64,000 nt of DNA from Tetrastigma voinierianum. Taxonomy: Eukaryota; Streptophyta; Magnoliopsida; Vitales; Vitaceae. The DNA is taken from positions 1-64,000 of the forward strand of contig JAEQBH010002956.1 in the NCBI GenBank assembly GCA_016808115.1, written 5' to 3'. Numbering within the stretch: position 1 is the stretch's first letter; the number at the start of each line of letters is the position of its first letter. The notes beneath the pieces are model-generated. The model had not been told where the DNA came from and did no database searches. It saw only the letters and a list, made by a program, of their open reading frames with translations. This document shows, piece after piece, positions 48,890 through 61,845 of this stretch. The position numbers and the translations under genes were made by a program.

Positions 48890-50166
48890 TATTGCCTGTC
48901 GTCCAGTCTAAACACACCCATAGGATTTTTATTGTCACAAATGCCAAATATACCTGCATAAAAGAAAAGGCAAACCATAATGTTTGTTATATTAACATTA
49001 ATTTTCAATCTCTCTGGATGAAACGCTGGAATAAGTGGGATATTTTATTGCTTATTCTAGGAGATAAGACATCTGGATAATTAAATCTTGTCAAAAGGAA
49101 AATGGGTCAATAATTTTAAAAAAAAAGTATAAGAAGAATAAGAAGAATGTGTAATTTTTTTTTGACAACTAAACACTTCGTTTACAACGTAGCAAAGCTG
49201 AATCGAATCTCATACCATCCCGTAATCTCATACCCATCCCAAATGTTTTGCCTTTTTAAACATTAATCCTCATCAATCAATTAGACATGAAGAAAAGAAT
49301 GTGCTAATGAAAATATTTCTATGTGCAAAATTTATGAGATTATAGGTATATCTTTTTCTTTAATCATTTATGTTGAATAATTCGTCAAAGATAATCTTAA
49401 ATGACAATTTTTTTCCTACATGATATGTATTTGAAAGAAAAGTATTGTGTTACAAAATTTATAAAAAATTCATAAAATCAAGACAAGTTACATATTGAAT
49501 TATACTAAATCACATTACCATAAATAATATTCTAAATTATAAAGATTTTATCAACATAAATCCATAGTTTTTTGTTCTATTCATATGGATGAAATTGCTC
49601 ATATCCCCAAAAAATCAAAATGTTGAACTTATCAATGTCATATACTAATTTATAAGACTTTTAAACTATTGAAATTAATCAATGCTATAATAATTGATTG
49701 TTTATAATTGGCACTAAATTCATTTCATGAATTGAAAACGATGAAATTAATTATTTAGAGTTTATAATTTTTGGAAAACAATAATGTCAAATTATTTTTG
49801 TATATATATAGTATTATTTAATGTTAGTTATAAATAAAAATGACTAAATTTATTAAATTTATGCACGTTTCTTTAATCAAGATTCTAGATTATCAAGATT
49901 TGATTGGACTAAACAACATGTTTTCTTTTACATTTATATAAATGACATCATTTGTCTAAACAAAATTGAAAATTTAACTTATAAATTATGATGACTAAAC
50001 CCTTGACTAAAGCCCAATAGCATGAGACTAAGATTTTTAAGTTAATCGAACCTGCATTGCCTTTCGTGAGAAGTATTATGGCGATAAAAATTTAGATCCT
50101 GGGAGCACCGCCACTCGATTCATAAACAAACAAACAAACAAATTGAAGAATAAACTAATTATATAC
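48890..50166. repeat. AT-rich flank of block B
   Basis: Counterpart of 1950-3319 and 62,650-64,000, without genes. It is diverged mainly by short indels. Confidence 0.75.
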
Positions 50167-50933
50167 TGTTGTTCAGAGTACTGTAAATGAATCTGTGAAG
50201 TTGTAATAAATTAGATAATGTATTTATACTTTTAGAGTTTCCTACTTCTCCCAATTTCATAGTATATCAAGTTCAAGAGAGCTTCTCACAAGAACTCCTC
50301 TTAGCCAGCATTCTACATACATATAAGGATAGGTTTAAAAATAGGCGCGTAGGCTCACTCACCAAGCCCAAGAAAGGTGTTTATCAACTGCTCTGACCTG
50401 GCATCCCAAAACTGAGCCCAAACATTCTCACCCTAAAGTGCTAATAATATGGAGGATTCTAAATCATATTCTCGTAAATCAAACCAAATCTCATTATTAT
50501 GGGAAGAGGATAATCCCTATCAACCGTTTAATTTTGATAAATCAAACCAAATCTCACCTCGAATGAGGGAAGTGATAATTCTCAATAACTGTTTCCTAAT
50601 TATCCCTTATTAATCCGATAAATGATATGGGCGTAAAATCCCCACCAATGAGAGAGAATCCTTACCACCATCCAAATGCTATAGCCTAACAGGCCACCCC
50701 ATCTAAGTGAAAGGCACGCAAAACATTCTACTTCAAGAATACAGGATTTTCTTCCTCAGAGAACTGACTTTAGTACTGAAGGTTGAAAGGAGCCAGCCTG
50801 GCCCATCCTCTTTCTTCCTGCTTTTGCAGAGGAGTCCAACGCCCGTGAGTTGATGACCGCCTGGGCCGCGGCCCCAATCTAGCCCAGTTCTACCAACAGA
50901 CAACATGCTCATCAATCACTGAAAAAGGCATCA
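50167..50933 (+). repeat. Candidate 5' LTR of the Tat element, block B
   Basis: Begins TGTTGTTCAGAG and ends GGCATCA. Counterpart of 3320-4101, with a decayed TATA region near 50,680. The sequence after it (CTGGCTGTCTCGTGGAACC) is a better-kept primer-site candidate than in block A. Confidence 0.5.
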
Positions 50934-51341
50934 TCACTGGCTGTCTCGTGGAACCACGCGCCTTTTTACAAATAAAGCTAATCTCTCAAAGAATCGGCTA
51001 TCAACTCGTATGGGCAGAGCAACGCCAATCCTCAAAGGATGCAGACTACCAGTAACGGACAAATGACCCGCGCGATGCAGAGACTTAGCGTGGTGCTTTA
51101 ACACATAGCAGGCACCGCCTCACCAACCAACGCCGACAGAGAGCAAACAACTCACCGTGTAGATAACGCCCATGGAAGCGCCACAAACCCAGAAGGCCAT
51201 AACACCACCCCTCGTGAAGGGCAACCACCGACCCTCCCTCGAGATGCCGAACAAAAGCGTATCCACCGAGCCAGGGGGCACGACTGAATGGCCTAACCCC
51301 TGAGAGAGCGAACTGCTTCACACTCTGGGAACGCCTGAACG

Positions 51342-52345
51342 ATGGAACCAACCCCTCCTCACATGGAATGGGGAGCTCAGGGAGTAGAGGTCAAATGCCT
51401 AACAGAGTTTCACCAGCACAAAGGAAGTTGTACGGGCCCAGCCCCACAGGCGGGACACTCCTGCGCAAAGAACCTGAGGCCCGTCACAAACAGGTGCTTC
51501 CACTTCCCTTCCAAGAAGTTCGGGAATGCAAAGAATAGAAGCTGCCATTGGTGCAAGGATCCCGCTTCGATCATCTTAACACCCAAGAATCAAAATGGAG
51601 CCACATGGGTATCAAGACCAGATGGTGCGCAGCCTCTATCACGCCTAAAAGGCCCGACATTGGCTTGGCTTCTAATAGGTTCCCACCATCGTCAATTTCA
51701 TTCAGAGATTCTCCATCAGCACGGCCTCACTCTACTGGAGCTTTCTAGAACATACAAGAGTCGAAGACACCGTTGACTATAAAGTGTATTCACAGGAAAG
51801 CTCTTACATCCAGTGTCCAAAAAGGTCAATGACGCAGTATTTGAATGTAGATATAATGACAGAAGCTCGCTATCTATTCATCACCGGGTTGGGAGCGCAA
51901 ATAAAAAATTTAATGTTTCCATCTCAAGAATTCAAGCAAACATGGTCTTATGTGTTTGCTGAAGTTAGTATGGCATAAACTACAAAGAAGTCTCATGATT
52001 CAAGAAAGAAAGCTCTTCACCCACAAAGAGAAAAAGTAAGATCTGATAAACAATATAACGGTTTCCCTAAGAGACAAAGAAACCTGGAGAGATCCCCAAA
52101 GAAAGACAGAATCAGGTCTCCCGAAGAGACGCCGAGCCGAGACCGTCGGGGGACCACCTCACGAGCCGCGACAACCCGTGATTCACCTCGTGGTTCACCC
52201 TCGACTACTACAATACCTTAGGCCCACGCGAGGTGCAACATGAACAATAGATAATGTCCCAAATAAGGTCGACCCCACCAAGATTAACACGAGGTACAAG
52301 AGTCTTATGAAAACTAATGCACTGAACTATGATTGGGACACAACC
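51342..52345 (+). pseudogene. gag relic of Tat element, block B
   Basis: Colinear with 4526-5537: a start near 51,342, a capsid region broken into short frames, a Lys/Ser-rich linker at 51,990-52,110, and the zinc-knuckle region with its target GACACAACC before the MITE. Confidence 0.65.
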
Positions 52346-53037
52346 AACATGAACAAAATGCAGAATTACGATATATCAAGACTGACCTTTAATGGACATA
52401 TTTCTGAAATACTCCAGAATATCTATGATTTTGATTTAAAATATTCCAGAATAAAATTAATAAAAATATTTTGAAATTCATGGAAATACTTTGTTGAACT
52501 TCTTATAAAAGACATAAATACAAATATACACTTATTGAAAATAATATTCATTATATCTATCAGAAATTACATTACAATAAGAATTTAAAACCAAAATTAA
52601 GACCGATGTGGTTCCATTACATTATTTCCGATGAAGGGATCCCATCTGACAAAGATAATATTCATAATAAGATATTCAAATATTGAGATAAATCACAAAA
52701 AATAATAATTTATTAAATGGAGCTTGGATGTGTATGAATGAGCTCAGAAGAGATCAGATGATTTTATGGGTATTTATAAAAAAATTTTGGAGTCAAAATA
52801 TGACAATGATATTTTTACCGATATTTTACCGATATTTAATGATATTTTACCTATATTTTTTCGTAAATTCCGCACAAGAGCGTTGTATAGTTCGTCAGCC
52901 GATTTTTCTCGGAAAATTCCGCTTTTAGAGCTTTTTCATTTAAAAATCGGCGATTTTACCGATTTTCTCCGCTTCGCCGGTCGAAACTCTGGACATTTTT
53001 CTACGTATATATCAGAATTAAACCGATTTTTCGCTCC
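52346..53037. mobile_element. MULE-like MITE inside gag, block B
   Basis: Colinear with 5538-6279, with the subterminal TTTACCGATATTTT array at 52,815-52,860. The right-hand target copy GATACAACT (53,038-53,046) is better kept than in block A, and gag resumes immediately after it. Confidence 0.65.
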
Positions 53038-53394
53038 GATACAACTCAAAAAGGGGAAAATAATATAATATCTGGATCTCGGGACGCTGCATCTCTCGCC
53101 GCCCATAGCCTCCGAAGGCCGTGCCAGCGCAGAACCACCACCACCTCGGCCAGACATAACTCAAGACCAACAACCCTTAGGGAATCCATGTGACATTGGG
53201 AGGATTTGCAGATGCTGGAAATCCAACTCTTCAGGAAGGCTCACTGCGAGCATCAGGCTCGAGAGGTGAACGGAAGTACAAAGCTGTCTAAACCGGCTTC
53301 GACTCAACACAACTATAACATTCGACTCAACCTCGAGGGATGCCAACACCCCCACAAGATCCTTTGCAGCTGGCGCGGGCAACAGGCTAACAAA

Positions 53395-54000
53395 ACAATC
53401 CACGGTCCTGTCGACAATGGAGTTCTGCCCGACATCATCTTCGCTAAGCTGACAGACGGGTGACTGGCGGAGAAGTCGAAACCAAGCCAAGACTCAATTC
53501 TAGCGAGGATTCTCTAGAGAGAAAGTGCTACCTTTGGGGTCAATACAGCTAGTGCTCACTTTGGGAGACCCCCCGTGCCAGGCAACAACGGCAGTGAAGT
53601 TTCTCATAGTAGATGCCCCATCCGCTTATAACATGTTATTGGGCAGACCCTCTCTCAACGCCATAAAGGCCATCCCCTCCGCTTACCACATGATGATCAA
53701 GTTTCACCACGTGGAGTAGAATGGTTCTAGGAGACCAGCTACGTGGGCCAGTATGATACTCGCACCATAAAGCAAAAGCTACGACAACACATACGTGATC
53801 AGCTCGACATGCGTGACAAGCAACAATTCGACCTCGAGCCCCCGAAGAGTCGATCCCGTACAGTTAGACGATAACCCTGAACACCTCGCCTACATCGGCT
53901 CCAAGCTTGCGGAAGATTCTGAAGCCTCCCTTACCCACTTCTGAAACATAATAAGGACAAGTTCGCAGCCAGGAGGATGAGGGATTGATCCCGCAATAAT
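53395..54000 (+). pseudogene. Protease region, Tat element, block B
   Basis: Clean short frame 53,525-53,719 with LPLGSIQLVLTLGDPPCQAT, then NMLLGRPSLNAIKAIPSAYH, typical of the C-terminal half of the gypsy protease. The active-site region upstream is frame-broken. Confidence 0.65.
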
Positions 54001-54119
54001 CACTACGTCACTGGGAACGCCGGGCCCAACTCAAAATGGGCTTCAAGCAAAGAAGGAGTTTCACGAAAGACAAAAAGTAATCAATGAGGAGGTCGGAAAA
54101 CCTCCGTGCAAAGCCACGC

Positions 54120-54790
54120 CCAGGTGGAGCACTCGAATGGTCAGCCAACATCAGACTGCAAAAAGCGAATCTGCACCCGCGACTGCGATCGACTTCACCG
54201 ACAACCGAGCATGCCCAAAAAGTTAGTTTCCGCTACGTGATCAACCTCATAGTAGATGCCACAGCCGTCCATGAACTCTCAATTTCTGCGGATGCTTTCC
54301 GCTTAAACTGACAAATATGGATCCCGACGACCAAGAAAATACCTCTTTCGTCACGGGGCAAGGGACCTATTACAGTAATGCTCGCCAAAAAACGCATGAG
54401 CTACCTACTGTAGGTTGGGTGAACAGGATGTTCTAGGAAGCAAATAGGGGCATCCATGGAGTGTATATAGATGACATATTGGTGAAATTAATCACGCCGA
54501 GCTCCACATACCATCCTCCGGTCCGAAGCATTCCAGATCCCGAGAGAGTAATAACACGGTTAATCCAGCCAACGCGCTTTTGGAGTCTCAGCCTGAAAAT
54601 TCCTAGGTTTTATAGTCAACAACCGAGGAATTGAGGCAAATCTAAACAAGATAAAAGCTGTGCTCGACATGCCGTCACCGTCAAACATAAAAGAAGTCCA
54701 ACGTCTAACCTGGAATATCAAATGCTGTTAAGCCAATTTTGTGTCCAAGGTCAACGATAAATGTCACTCTTCTTCCGTGTTCTAAAGAAA
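54120..54790 (+). pseudogene. Reverse transcriptase relic, Tat element, block B
   Basis: Fragments matching 7300-8130: the FTDNRACPKV-like block near 54,190-54,230, NLIVDATAVHELSISADAF at 54,240-54,300, and VYIDDILVK-like coding near 54,465-54,485. Multiple stops. Confidence 0.65.
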
Positions 54791-55079
54791 TCTTTTCAAT
54801 GGATACATTGCGAAGAAGCGCTTCAAGACCAAAACTTCATTTTGAGCTCTCCCATTCCGTAAGCCCCTCCAAGGGGAACTCCATTTTTGTACCCTCCGGC
54901 GCTTCGCATTTCTCGACCAAGACCCCGTCCTTATCGCAGACAAAGACCGGAAAAGCACATCCAAATTTACTATTAAAAATTAGAGCTCGAGAGGAAAGCA
55001 GAGAGAGGTATCCGGGATGGAGAAACCAACTGAAGGGCAGACCGCAGGCTGAAGTCTCGCCTTTACTTTCAAGCTCATA

Positions 55080-55450
55080 CCATCAAGTCCCAACAGAATA
55101 CCCATAATCATAAAAGTAATAATAAACCGCAGACCCTTGAAGATCGGATGAAGCGGGCCATAGAGTCGAGTGAGTTCGACATCGATATAAAACCAAAAAT
55201 CGTAATAAAGGCGTCTTGGCAGATTTCGTCATGGAGTTCACCGCAGAGCTGTTTGAGATACGCGAGCGACCCACCTCCCCAGCTTGAATCGTTTAGATCT
55301 GGGGCCACCAATGCTCGTTGAGCGGTGCTCTGGCTAATTTTAATCTCCTGTATGAATAGATATCGAGTATGTGCACTCGGGATTGTTCCAAGCCTCCAAC
55401 AACGGCCGAGCATGAGGCCGTCATCGGCTGACTCAACATCGCCGGCCCAA
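55080..55450 (+). pseudogene. RNase H relic, Tat element, block B
   Basis: Colinear with 8323-8706, but with several frameshifts; the FDI..KPK and LADF blocks can be read in separate frames. Confidence 0.6.
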
Positions 55451-55959
55451 TGGAGGTGTCGACCTTCGCCTCAGGTGGCGCAAATGACTCCCGGGCCAGG
55501 GTAAAGAAAATAAGACACCCACGAGGCCACAAAGAAAACATCCAGTACCTCAAAAGAAAAAAGGGAATTATTGAGGAAGTTTGTGCTAGTTCGCCAGTCG
55601 ACACATACCCAGAAAGCAGAATTCCGCGTATGCCCTAAAGAAATCGGAAACACCTCCCAAGAAGATCTCGCCAGCATCAACGCCCTCGCCGAGCACCTCG
55701 CAGAGCCCCATGTATCTCTATAACGAGGAAGTCTCCCTTTCATGGCCGAGCCGAAATGTGGATGGACCCCACTGGGACTATTTAATAAGGATCATACACA
55801 ACGCATCTAAGGAGGCTTTAAGCTTAGACGAGGTCGGCCAGTTTACTCTTTCATCTGGGGAAGCTCATGCGCAGGTTTTTTCACACCCCATCCCAAGTGC
55901 ATCGCAGTGAAGACGCCGACCACGCATCGAGGGAAGCATGGAAGGTATATGAAATCAAG

Positions 55960-57034
55960 CATCTAGCACTGCCAGGGAATCAAATCCTAAGACGTGGATA
56001 CACGTCTACAATGCCCAAAGACGTATATAACTAGTAAAGAAATGCAAAATTTTTCAGAGGCGCCAAAACTCCTCACCTCCCGTCCGAAGCATTTAATGCT
56101 ACCACAAGCCCCCGCTCCTTTCGCCACGTCGGGACATATCGACCTTCGCCTACTGGAACGAGCCAAGCTAAATTTATCATCAGAGTAAAGGATTATTTCA
56201 CCAAATAGGCGAAGAAAAGAACCTTTGGCTACTATCACGAAACGAGATCACCTTGACTTTGTTTAGTGAGGCCCTGTTGAAGTTTGGTAATCAGAGAGAT
56301 CACATTCGAACAATGGAAGCAGTTCGATAACCTTAAGTTCAGGATTTTTGTGTGAGCTCGGGATCAGAACTTCTACTCATCCCAGCTCATCGCAATCAAT
56401 GACAGCCAGTCACCATCGAGAGACCACTTAAAAGCAGGCATTGAAGACAATTAGAGATCTTAAGCCCGAATGGGTGAGAATGCCTCCACGAGGGTGTTAT
56501 GAGGCTATAGAACTTCTGGCTTAGTATAACAGGAAACCCCTCATTCGCTCTAAGCTTTTTGGAAATGAAGGCGGTGGCCTATGTCGAGAATCGGATTAAA
56601 GTCTAAGGATCGGAGTGTAATGATGGAACTTGAAGAGGCCCTCACGCTAGAAAACTGGACCTCTGATGAAAGAGTGATCAGGTCCTAAAATGTCTGAGAA
56701 AACTGCCAAAGGAGAGGCGGTAGGTGCTACGACAAAAGTCAAACCGGGAGTTACAGAAACTGTGACCTAGTCTTAAAAGCTCACTGTGAGGAAAAATCCC
56801 GACACATGAAAAGTGGGGCCCAATGGGAAGGCCTATATTGTATCTCGCGTCATCAGCAGGGTATTCGAACTCACGACGGAAGAAGGAAAGAAGTTCTACC
56901 TCATTCTTTGGAGCAATGAGCACCGGCGTTTTATCGGTGAACCTCGGATTGTAATCTTTAATAAAAGTATCATCGACTTTCGGATAATGGTCATTGTGTT
57001 TGTTGATTACTTTTGTTTAACTCCTCATAAATAA
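55960..57034 (+). pseudogene. Integrase relic, Tat element, block B
   Basis: Colinear with 9190-10,310. The final frame 56,813-57,034 is clean: GPNGKAYIVSRVISRVFELT, then RRFIGEPRIVIFNKS, the C-terminal DNA-binding end of the Tat integrase. It is better kept here than in block A. Confidence 0.7.
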
Positions 57035-57236
57035 GCGGGGCACCTCGGTAAAGAAAAGCAGACAAACAGCCGAGGGAACGAACGAGAAAGTTACACACAT
57101 CGGAATACACAAATTCATGCTTCAAGAAAAAGAAAATTTTCTTTATTCCAATGAAGGTACGATTGATTACAATGTTGGTGCCATCGCCTATCGAGAATAA
57201 ATAGTACAAGCGAGTTCCCTTAACACGGGGAAAAAT

Positions 57237-57362
57237 CTCAGAAGAAAGGGAGAAGGAAAGAGAGGAAGAGAGTGCGAAACGAGAGGGAAAGGAGAAAGGA
57301 GAAGGAGGAGAAGAAAGAGAGAAGAGGAAAGAAGAAGGAAGAGAGGAGAAAATGGAGAAGCG
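57237..57362 (+). repeat. Purine (GA) tract
   Basis: About 125 bases almost entirely G and A (GAAAGGGAGAAGGAAAGAGA type), between the end of the block B integrase and the unrelated gypsy fragment. Absent from block A. Confidence 0.9.
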
Positions 57363-57773
57363 GTACTAAGATTTTACCGCTCTCTCCAGGCATTCCTGGC
57401 ATGGGGTTAGGGGAATAACATAACTCCCGTAAATGGGAAACTAGAGAACCCTAGGTTACTATTCTGAAAAATCACAAATCATCGGTTCATAGTGAACGGG
57501 TTTCTGACATTTTAGGCCTCGTCAATCTGATACATCGACACACAAATGCATAATTTTTTCACCAAAATCAGCGGAGTGGGCGACCCACATTTGCTCCATT
57601 TGATTCAAAAATTTGTAATAATTCGAGTCCCGGGTTGGACGATCAATGACCAACGGCCTCATTAGGCTCAAACATTCGTAAACACTTAAAGTAGAATAAA
57701 ACTCAGAAGTGGGGAGAAACCCCACCTCGAGGTTTGGCCAAACTCCTTAAAATCAGTTGCAGAAGCCCTCTCC

Positions 57774-58220
57774 TTGAAGTCAGTTATATGCTCTTGTCGA
57801 AGGCCGGGTGACGGTCGGGATGTAGTATTTCTAAAGAGAGAAGACCTTCTCTCCCTTCAACTCAAATCCATTTTGTTTAGTGACCTCTTTGCATCCCAAT
57901 CTGCTCCCCGTTGGTTTAACATTTCAACATTTGAAGAGATGACCGATATTCCATTATTTTGTTTTAGTGACAAGCGATTCCAAAAATGCACATTATGTCC
58001 CTTCATTTCCAGTTTTGACGATCGACACTATCTCGGCGTTCATTTTCATCGTTTCTCTACTCGTACCACTTATGGAACAGCAGGTACTTGTTATATCTTG
58101 ACTTTCGTAGCATGGAAATTCATAACTTTGCGAAACTTAGATTTTTCAGAAGGCGGTGTAATTATTATCTGCGCGGTCGTATTTTATGAGCTAGCTAGAT
58201 TTCGCGAGACAATTCGATGA
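57774..58220 (+). other. Open frame of 148 codons, unrecognised
   Basis: The longest stop-free frame from a Met in the window, in an area of mixed composition. It contains a Phe/Ser-rich middle and a hydrophobic stretch near residues 128-140 (GGVIIICAVVFYEL). I recognise no family. It lies within or beside transposon-derived sequence and may be chance or an accessory frame. No paralogue exists in the window to test it. Confidence 0.2.
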
Positions 58221-58329
58221 TGAAATCCATTTCGTAATCCACAGATATAGAATAAATTACATATTTTATGGTAACAATTTTGTAATCGAAGTACAATTTG
58301 CCTTTCCGAAGTTAGATTTCTGCGGTTCT

Positions 58330-59880
58330 GATGAGGAAGTCCCCTACGATCTATACAGAATGGACACTTCAGCCATTCTCAAATCTCTTGTAATACCCGA
58401 TGATCCCGAGAAACTATATCTTCTAAGATTATTCCGGTCTCTCCCGACCATCAGTCCTCCAGCATGCGGTCCACGTGCGCTTTGATGTAGATGCCAGTGT
58501 CCTGTCTCACCTCGATGACAGCGCATGCGAACTTGTGATACAACGGATGGTCTCTCAATGACTATATAGCAAATCCTCAGTGATACTCATGCTCCCACTA
58601 CATTTGGGAGTGGATCAAGATGTCATCCGCAGAAGACTCGACAAATGATCTAAATAGGTTGGAATATCTATGCGTGAGATCCTGAATCTTTGGCGGCGCA
58701 TTCGTCGATCCCGAGGCATCATAGTAAACTGGTGCGTAAGTGTGCAGCATCTTAGGGATATCCGTATCCCAACCCTCGGTGATGGTAACCGATGCGGTCT
58801 ATCTTAGAGTAGACTACGTTTCATACCAGCCCGATCAAACAAGTCATCGATCCTCGGTAATGGAGTGCCGATTCTTGATAAGTAACCTGTTCATTGTCGT
58901 AGTCGATGCACGGTCGAAGGGTCTTGTCCTTCTTCTTTGCAAAGCGGCTTAGGAGCACCAGCTGGTGAAGTGCTGGTCCCCAATGAACCCGCACCTCCAT
59001 TAGCTCCACATGCTTTGGACTCAGAGTTCTGCAACTCAAGCTGGTGCCATCCTATGCGAGTCGTAGAGATGGGTGAAGTACCAGTGCGCTTCGATGCGGG
59101 ATCTACTACCTCTGTGGGTATCCGATGACTCATCTAGAAAAACATCCACATATGCATACTACTCGAGGTGAATCTAAGTGCGGTCTCTCCTCATCCTCCG
59201 GGGTGAAGTGCCCATGGCAGCTAAGCCATCCCCCGACACGGACTCATCTTGTATGGGGCAAATGTCATCACTTGTCTCCACGACCACCACACAGTGCAGA
59301 TCACTGGCGATGTGGCGGTAACTTCCTCTGCGCTCCTGTTGATAACAACCACGTAAAAATTTGTCGACGATCCATCCCGGGGATGACATCGAACCGACAT
59401 GTCCATGATCTCGGGTCCACTATGGTGGGAGTCCTGAGATCTCAACTCGCTGACCTCGACATATCATCTGTTCTGTGCAATCACTGGGGAGACTACCTGA
59501 GCTCTCAAGATCTCTGAGGTCCTTGACCATTTCCGTGTTGTCACTCTCTGCGCTCGAACTAGCAGATAATCTTGGTAGTGGCGGGAGGTAATCTCCTCAG
59601 CCTCAGCACCTTCTCGTGCAGTATGAGAAGCGATATGCGCCCACCGTAGTTCCTCCCCACTGTGAATGTCGGGAGGATTGATGCGTCTGACCTGCGGAGG
59701 TTACTAGGACCTCCTTGACCTTCTTTGCACTGCTTTGTGCTGTTTGTCGCCCTGGCACCTCGACCTCTGAGCGCTTATCGAAATGCGGTGGTGCGACCCG
59801 GTACACTGTGGGCGTCCTCGTCCTAGATCCTGGAATCCTCGACGTAAATCTCGTATTTCCAATGGCAACAAGAATCATTT
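58330..59880 (-). pseudogene. Gypsy-type pol fragment on minus strand
   Basis: On the minus strand KKKDKTLRPCIDYD (about 58,945-58,905) matches the first conserved RT block. A YSKIDR-like block follows near 58,810, and a decayed DDILIH string with EHEYH follows near 58,620-58,570. Upstream, frames at 59,603-59,878 are Arg/Ser-rich and could be gag. Protease, RNase H and integrase are not recognised, so the element is internally deleted. The base composition is more balanced than the AT-rich surroundings. Confidence 0.6.
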
Positions 59881-59899
59881 CATTTTCATTTTAGATCAG

Positions 59900-60480
59900 C
59901 TAGCGATACTCATGCCAGTACTAATAGACTTAACAACCTTGGCCCGGCCAGTTCGTTCCTAAGTGGCGTTAAATTATCTCACTGGTCATTTATTTCAATA
60001 AAATTCTAGGATTTTCTTGTTCCTTCAGTACATGCAAGCCCACAGGTCGTAGTTCTAACCTTAGCATTCACCCTTTTCCTATCGCATTACACCATGCATA
60101 TAATTTCCTACATAACAACAGCGCGATCTGAATTCCCATGCCATCATACCGTGTATATGTCCTTCTACGGTGAAACATAAAATCACGCAATCCAAAACAT
60201 CTGACATTCATTACGTATCTCCAAAGGGTGTAAATGCAATCTGAGACACTATTTACTTCTGAAATGGTTTATACACATTTGTTCTTGCATTCTGAGGTAA
60301 TGCAAGGCAATCAATTATACATTTAAAAACATTTTATCAACGAAATTTTCATTTTGAAAATTTTATTTTAAATTTTGTCTAATTTATTTGATTTAGATTT
60401 TATTTAATTAAATATTTAATTTTTTCATTTTTTTAGTTTTTTTTTTAGCTATTGGAAACACCCAAAAACATATCATTTTT
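59900..60480. other. Spacer between gypsy fragment and block C
   Basis: No gene. The first 250 bases may belong to the upstream part or LTR of the minus-strand gypsy fragment; the remainder is A/T-rich low complexity. Confidence 0.4.
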
Positions 60481-60499
60481 TTTTTTCATTATTCTCCAA

Positions 60500-60860
60500 T
60501 ACATCAAATAACAGTAAGTTTATTTGTTGAATTTTTAATTCTCGATACACCAAAATAAACATAAGCAAAGTATCCTGTCTCTTTTTTGTTCCATAGTGTT
60601 GGGGATATCTATACAAAAAAGCTAAAAAAAAGTTAATATTAAGATTAGAAAATAAGCCACAACGAGTGAAACGATACGTTCTATTGTCTTTTAAAATAAT
60701 ATCCAGAAACAACTTATTAAATTCCAACATAGCCATAAACTTCCTGAAAGTCCTATAGGGTTAACATCAGATCACAATGCATTGACTTTGTTTTAGATAA
60801 AGGAACAAAATATTAGGAGAAAATTTTCTTGAAAGCTTTTGACTTGATACATATATTAAA
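60500..60860 (-). pseudogene. LINE endonuclease relic, block C
   Basis: Counterpart of 46,680-46,980. It encodes a YRYPQHYGTKKRQDTLL-like endonuclease block (about 60,605-60,550) and the LFL-TK motif region near 60,800. Low-complexity sequence follows on its 3' side. Confidence 0.55.
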
Positions 60861-61365
60861 TTTATTAAACATGTTTGTTAACCTCTAACCTATAAAATTA
60901 GCATTTCATTGTCTAACATCCACTATTTTCAATTGATATGTCATTAAATTGTTTAAGAATAAGTTTTTTTTCTTTTTAACATCTATTCACTTTGTATTAC
61001 AATGTTAGTATTTATATTCTAGTGGAAACTTGAACTAGGTACCTTTTCTATCAACCTTTTGTACAAGTTAGGTCTTATTAGCAGAATGTGTATATTTAAT
61101 GCATGTGTGATAATTAGCATCTTCTTTAAAGGCATAGAACAATAATCTGATTCGACTTTGGTTAAAAAATTCAAGCCATGATTAGTAACATGTGATTTTA
61201 GACAACGTTTTTTAAATGAAAAAAAAAACGGTTGCTTTCAACCGAGCATTCCTCAGCTTGCATTTGCATTTGCATTTTTCTGTTCGGACCCGGTAGTATC
61301 CTTAAGCCTCTTCTACTTCATCTCTTTTCTGTTCACTGCAGCTGCAAATTAATGAAAATGCATTA

Positions 61366-61795
61366 GGGCAGGTTTGGTTATAGTTATTGAAAACTGTTTT
61401 TTGTTTGAAAACAGGAAGATAAAAACACAATGATATGTTTGGTTTTAATTCAATAACATGGATAACAAAGAAAATGTGGGGTTATTTGTTTATGGTTTTT
61501 TAAATTTGTCTTTGTTTTGTAGAAAAAAGAACAAGACTTTACCAGACACTTTTGGTCTAGTTTTTGTTTCTGAAAAATATGGAGAACACAAAATTACTTA
61601 ATTCGAGATAATAAGGCAATTTTAGGATTACTAAAATAGTGTTATTTGTGTTTTTTGATTCGAGAAACATTTTAAAATACATGAACAAAACATGCACACA
61701 AAATTAGAGCCCAGATAACATTTTCAAGAGAACACCAAAATTGTGTTCTTCATGTGTTCTCAAGAGCAGTTTTAAAATGGAGCCAAAACAAACCA
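61366..61795. mobile_element. MITE copy 5, block C
   Basis: Same location and ends as 630-1088 (left end TTAGGGCAGGTTTGGTTATA). Confidence 0.6.
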
Positions 61796-61845
61796 CAAGA
61801 TTTTGATCAATGGGTTTCTCTTTAGTAGAAAAGTTGAACTGCTAC

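Larger units (their letters stand above)
50167..57035 (+). mobile_element. Ty3/gypsy Tat-lineage retrotransposon, degenerate, block B
   Basis: Same layout and same flank as the block A element: candidate 5' LTR 50,167-50,933, gag from about 51,340, MITE 52,346-53,037, protease about 53,395-53,720, RT 54,120-54,790, RNase H 55,080-55,450, integrase 55,960-57,030. It carries more frameshifts than block A. The sharing of flank and internal MITE shows the two copies arose by duplication of the block and not by separate insertions. Confidence 0.8.
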
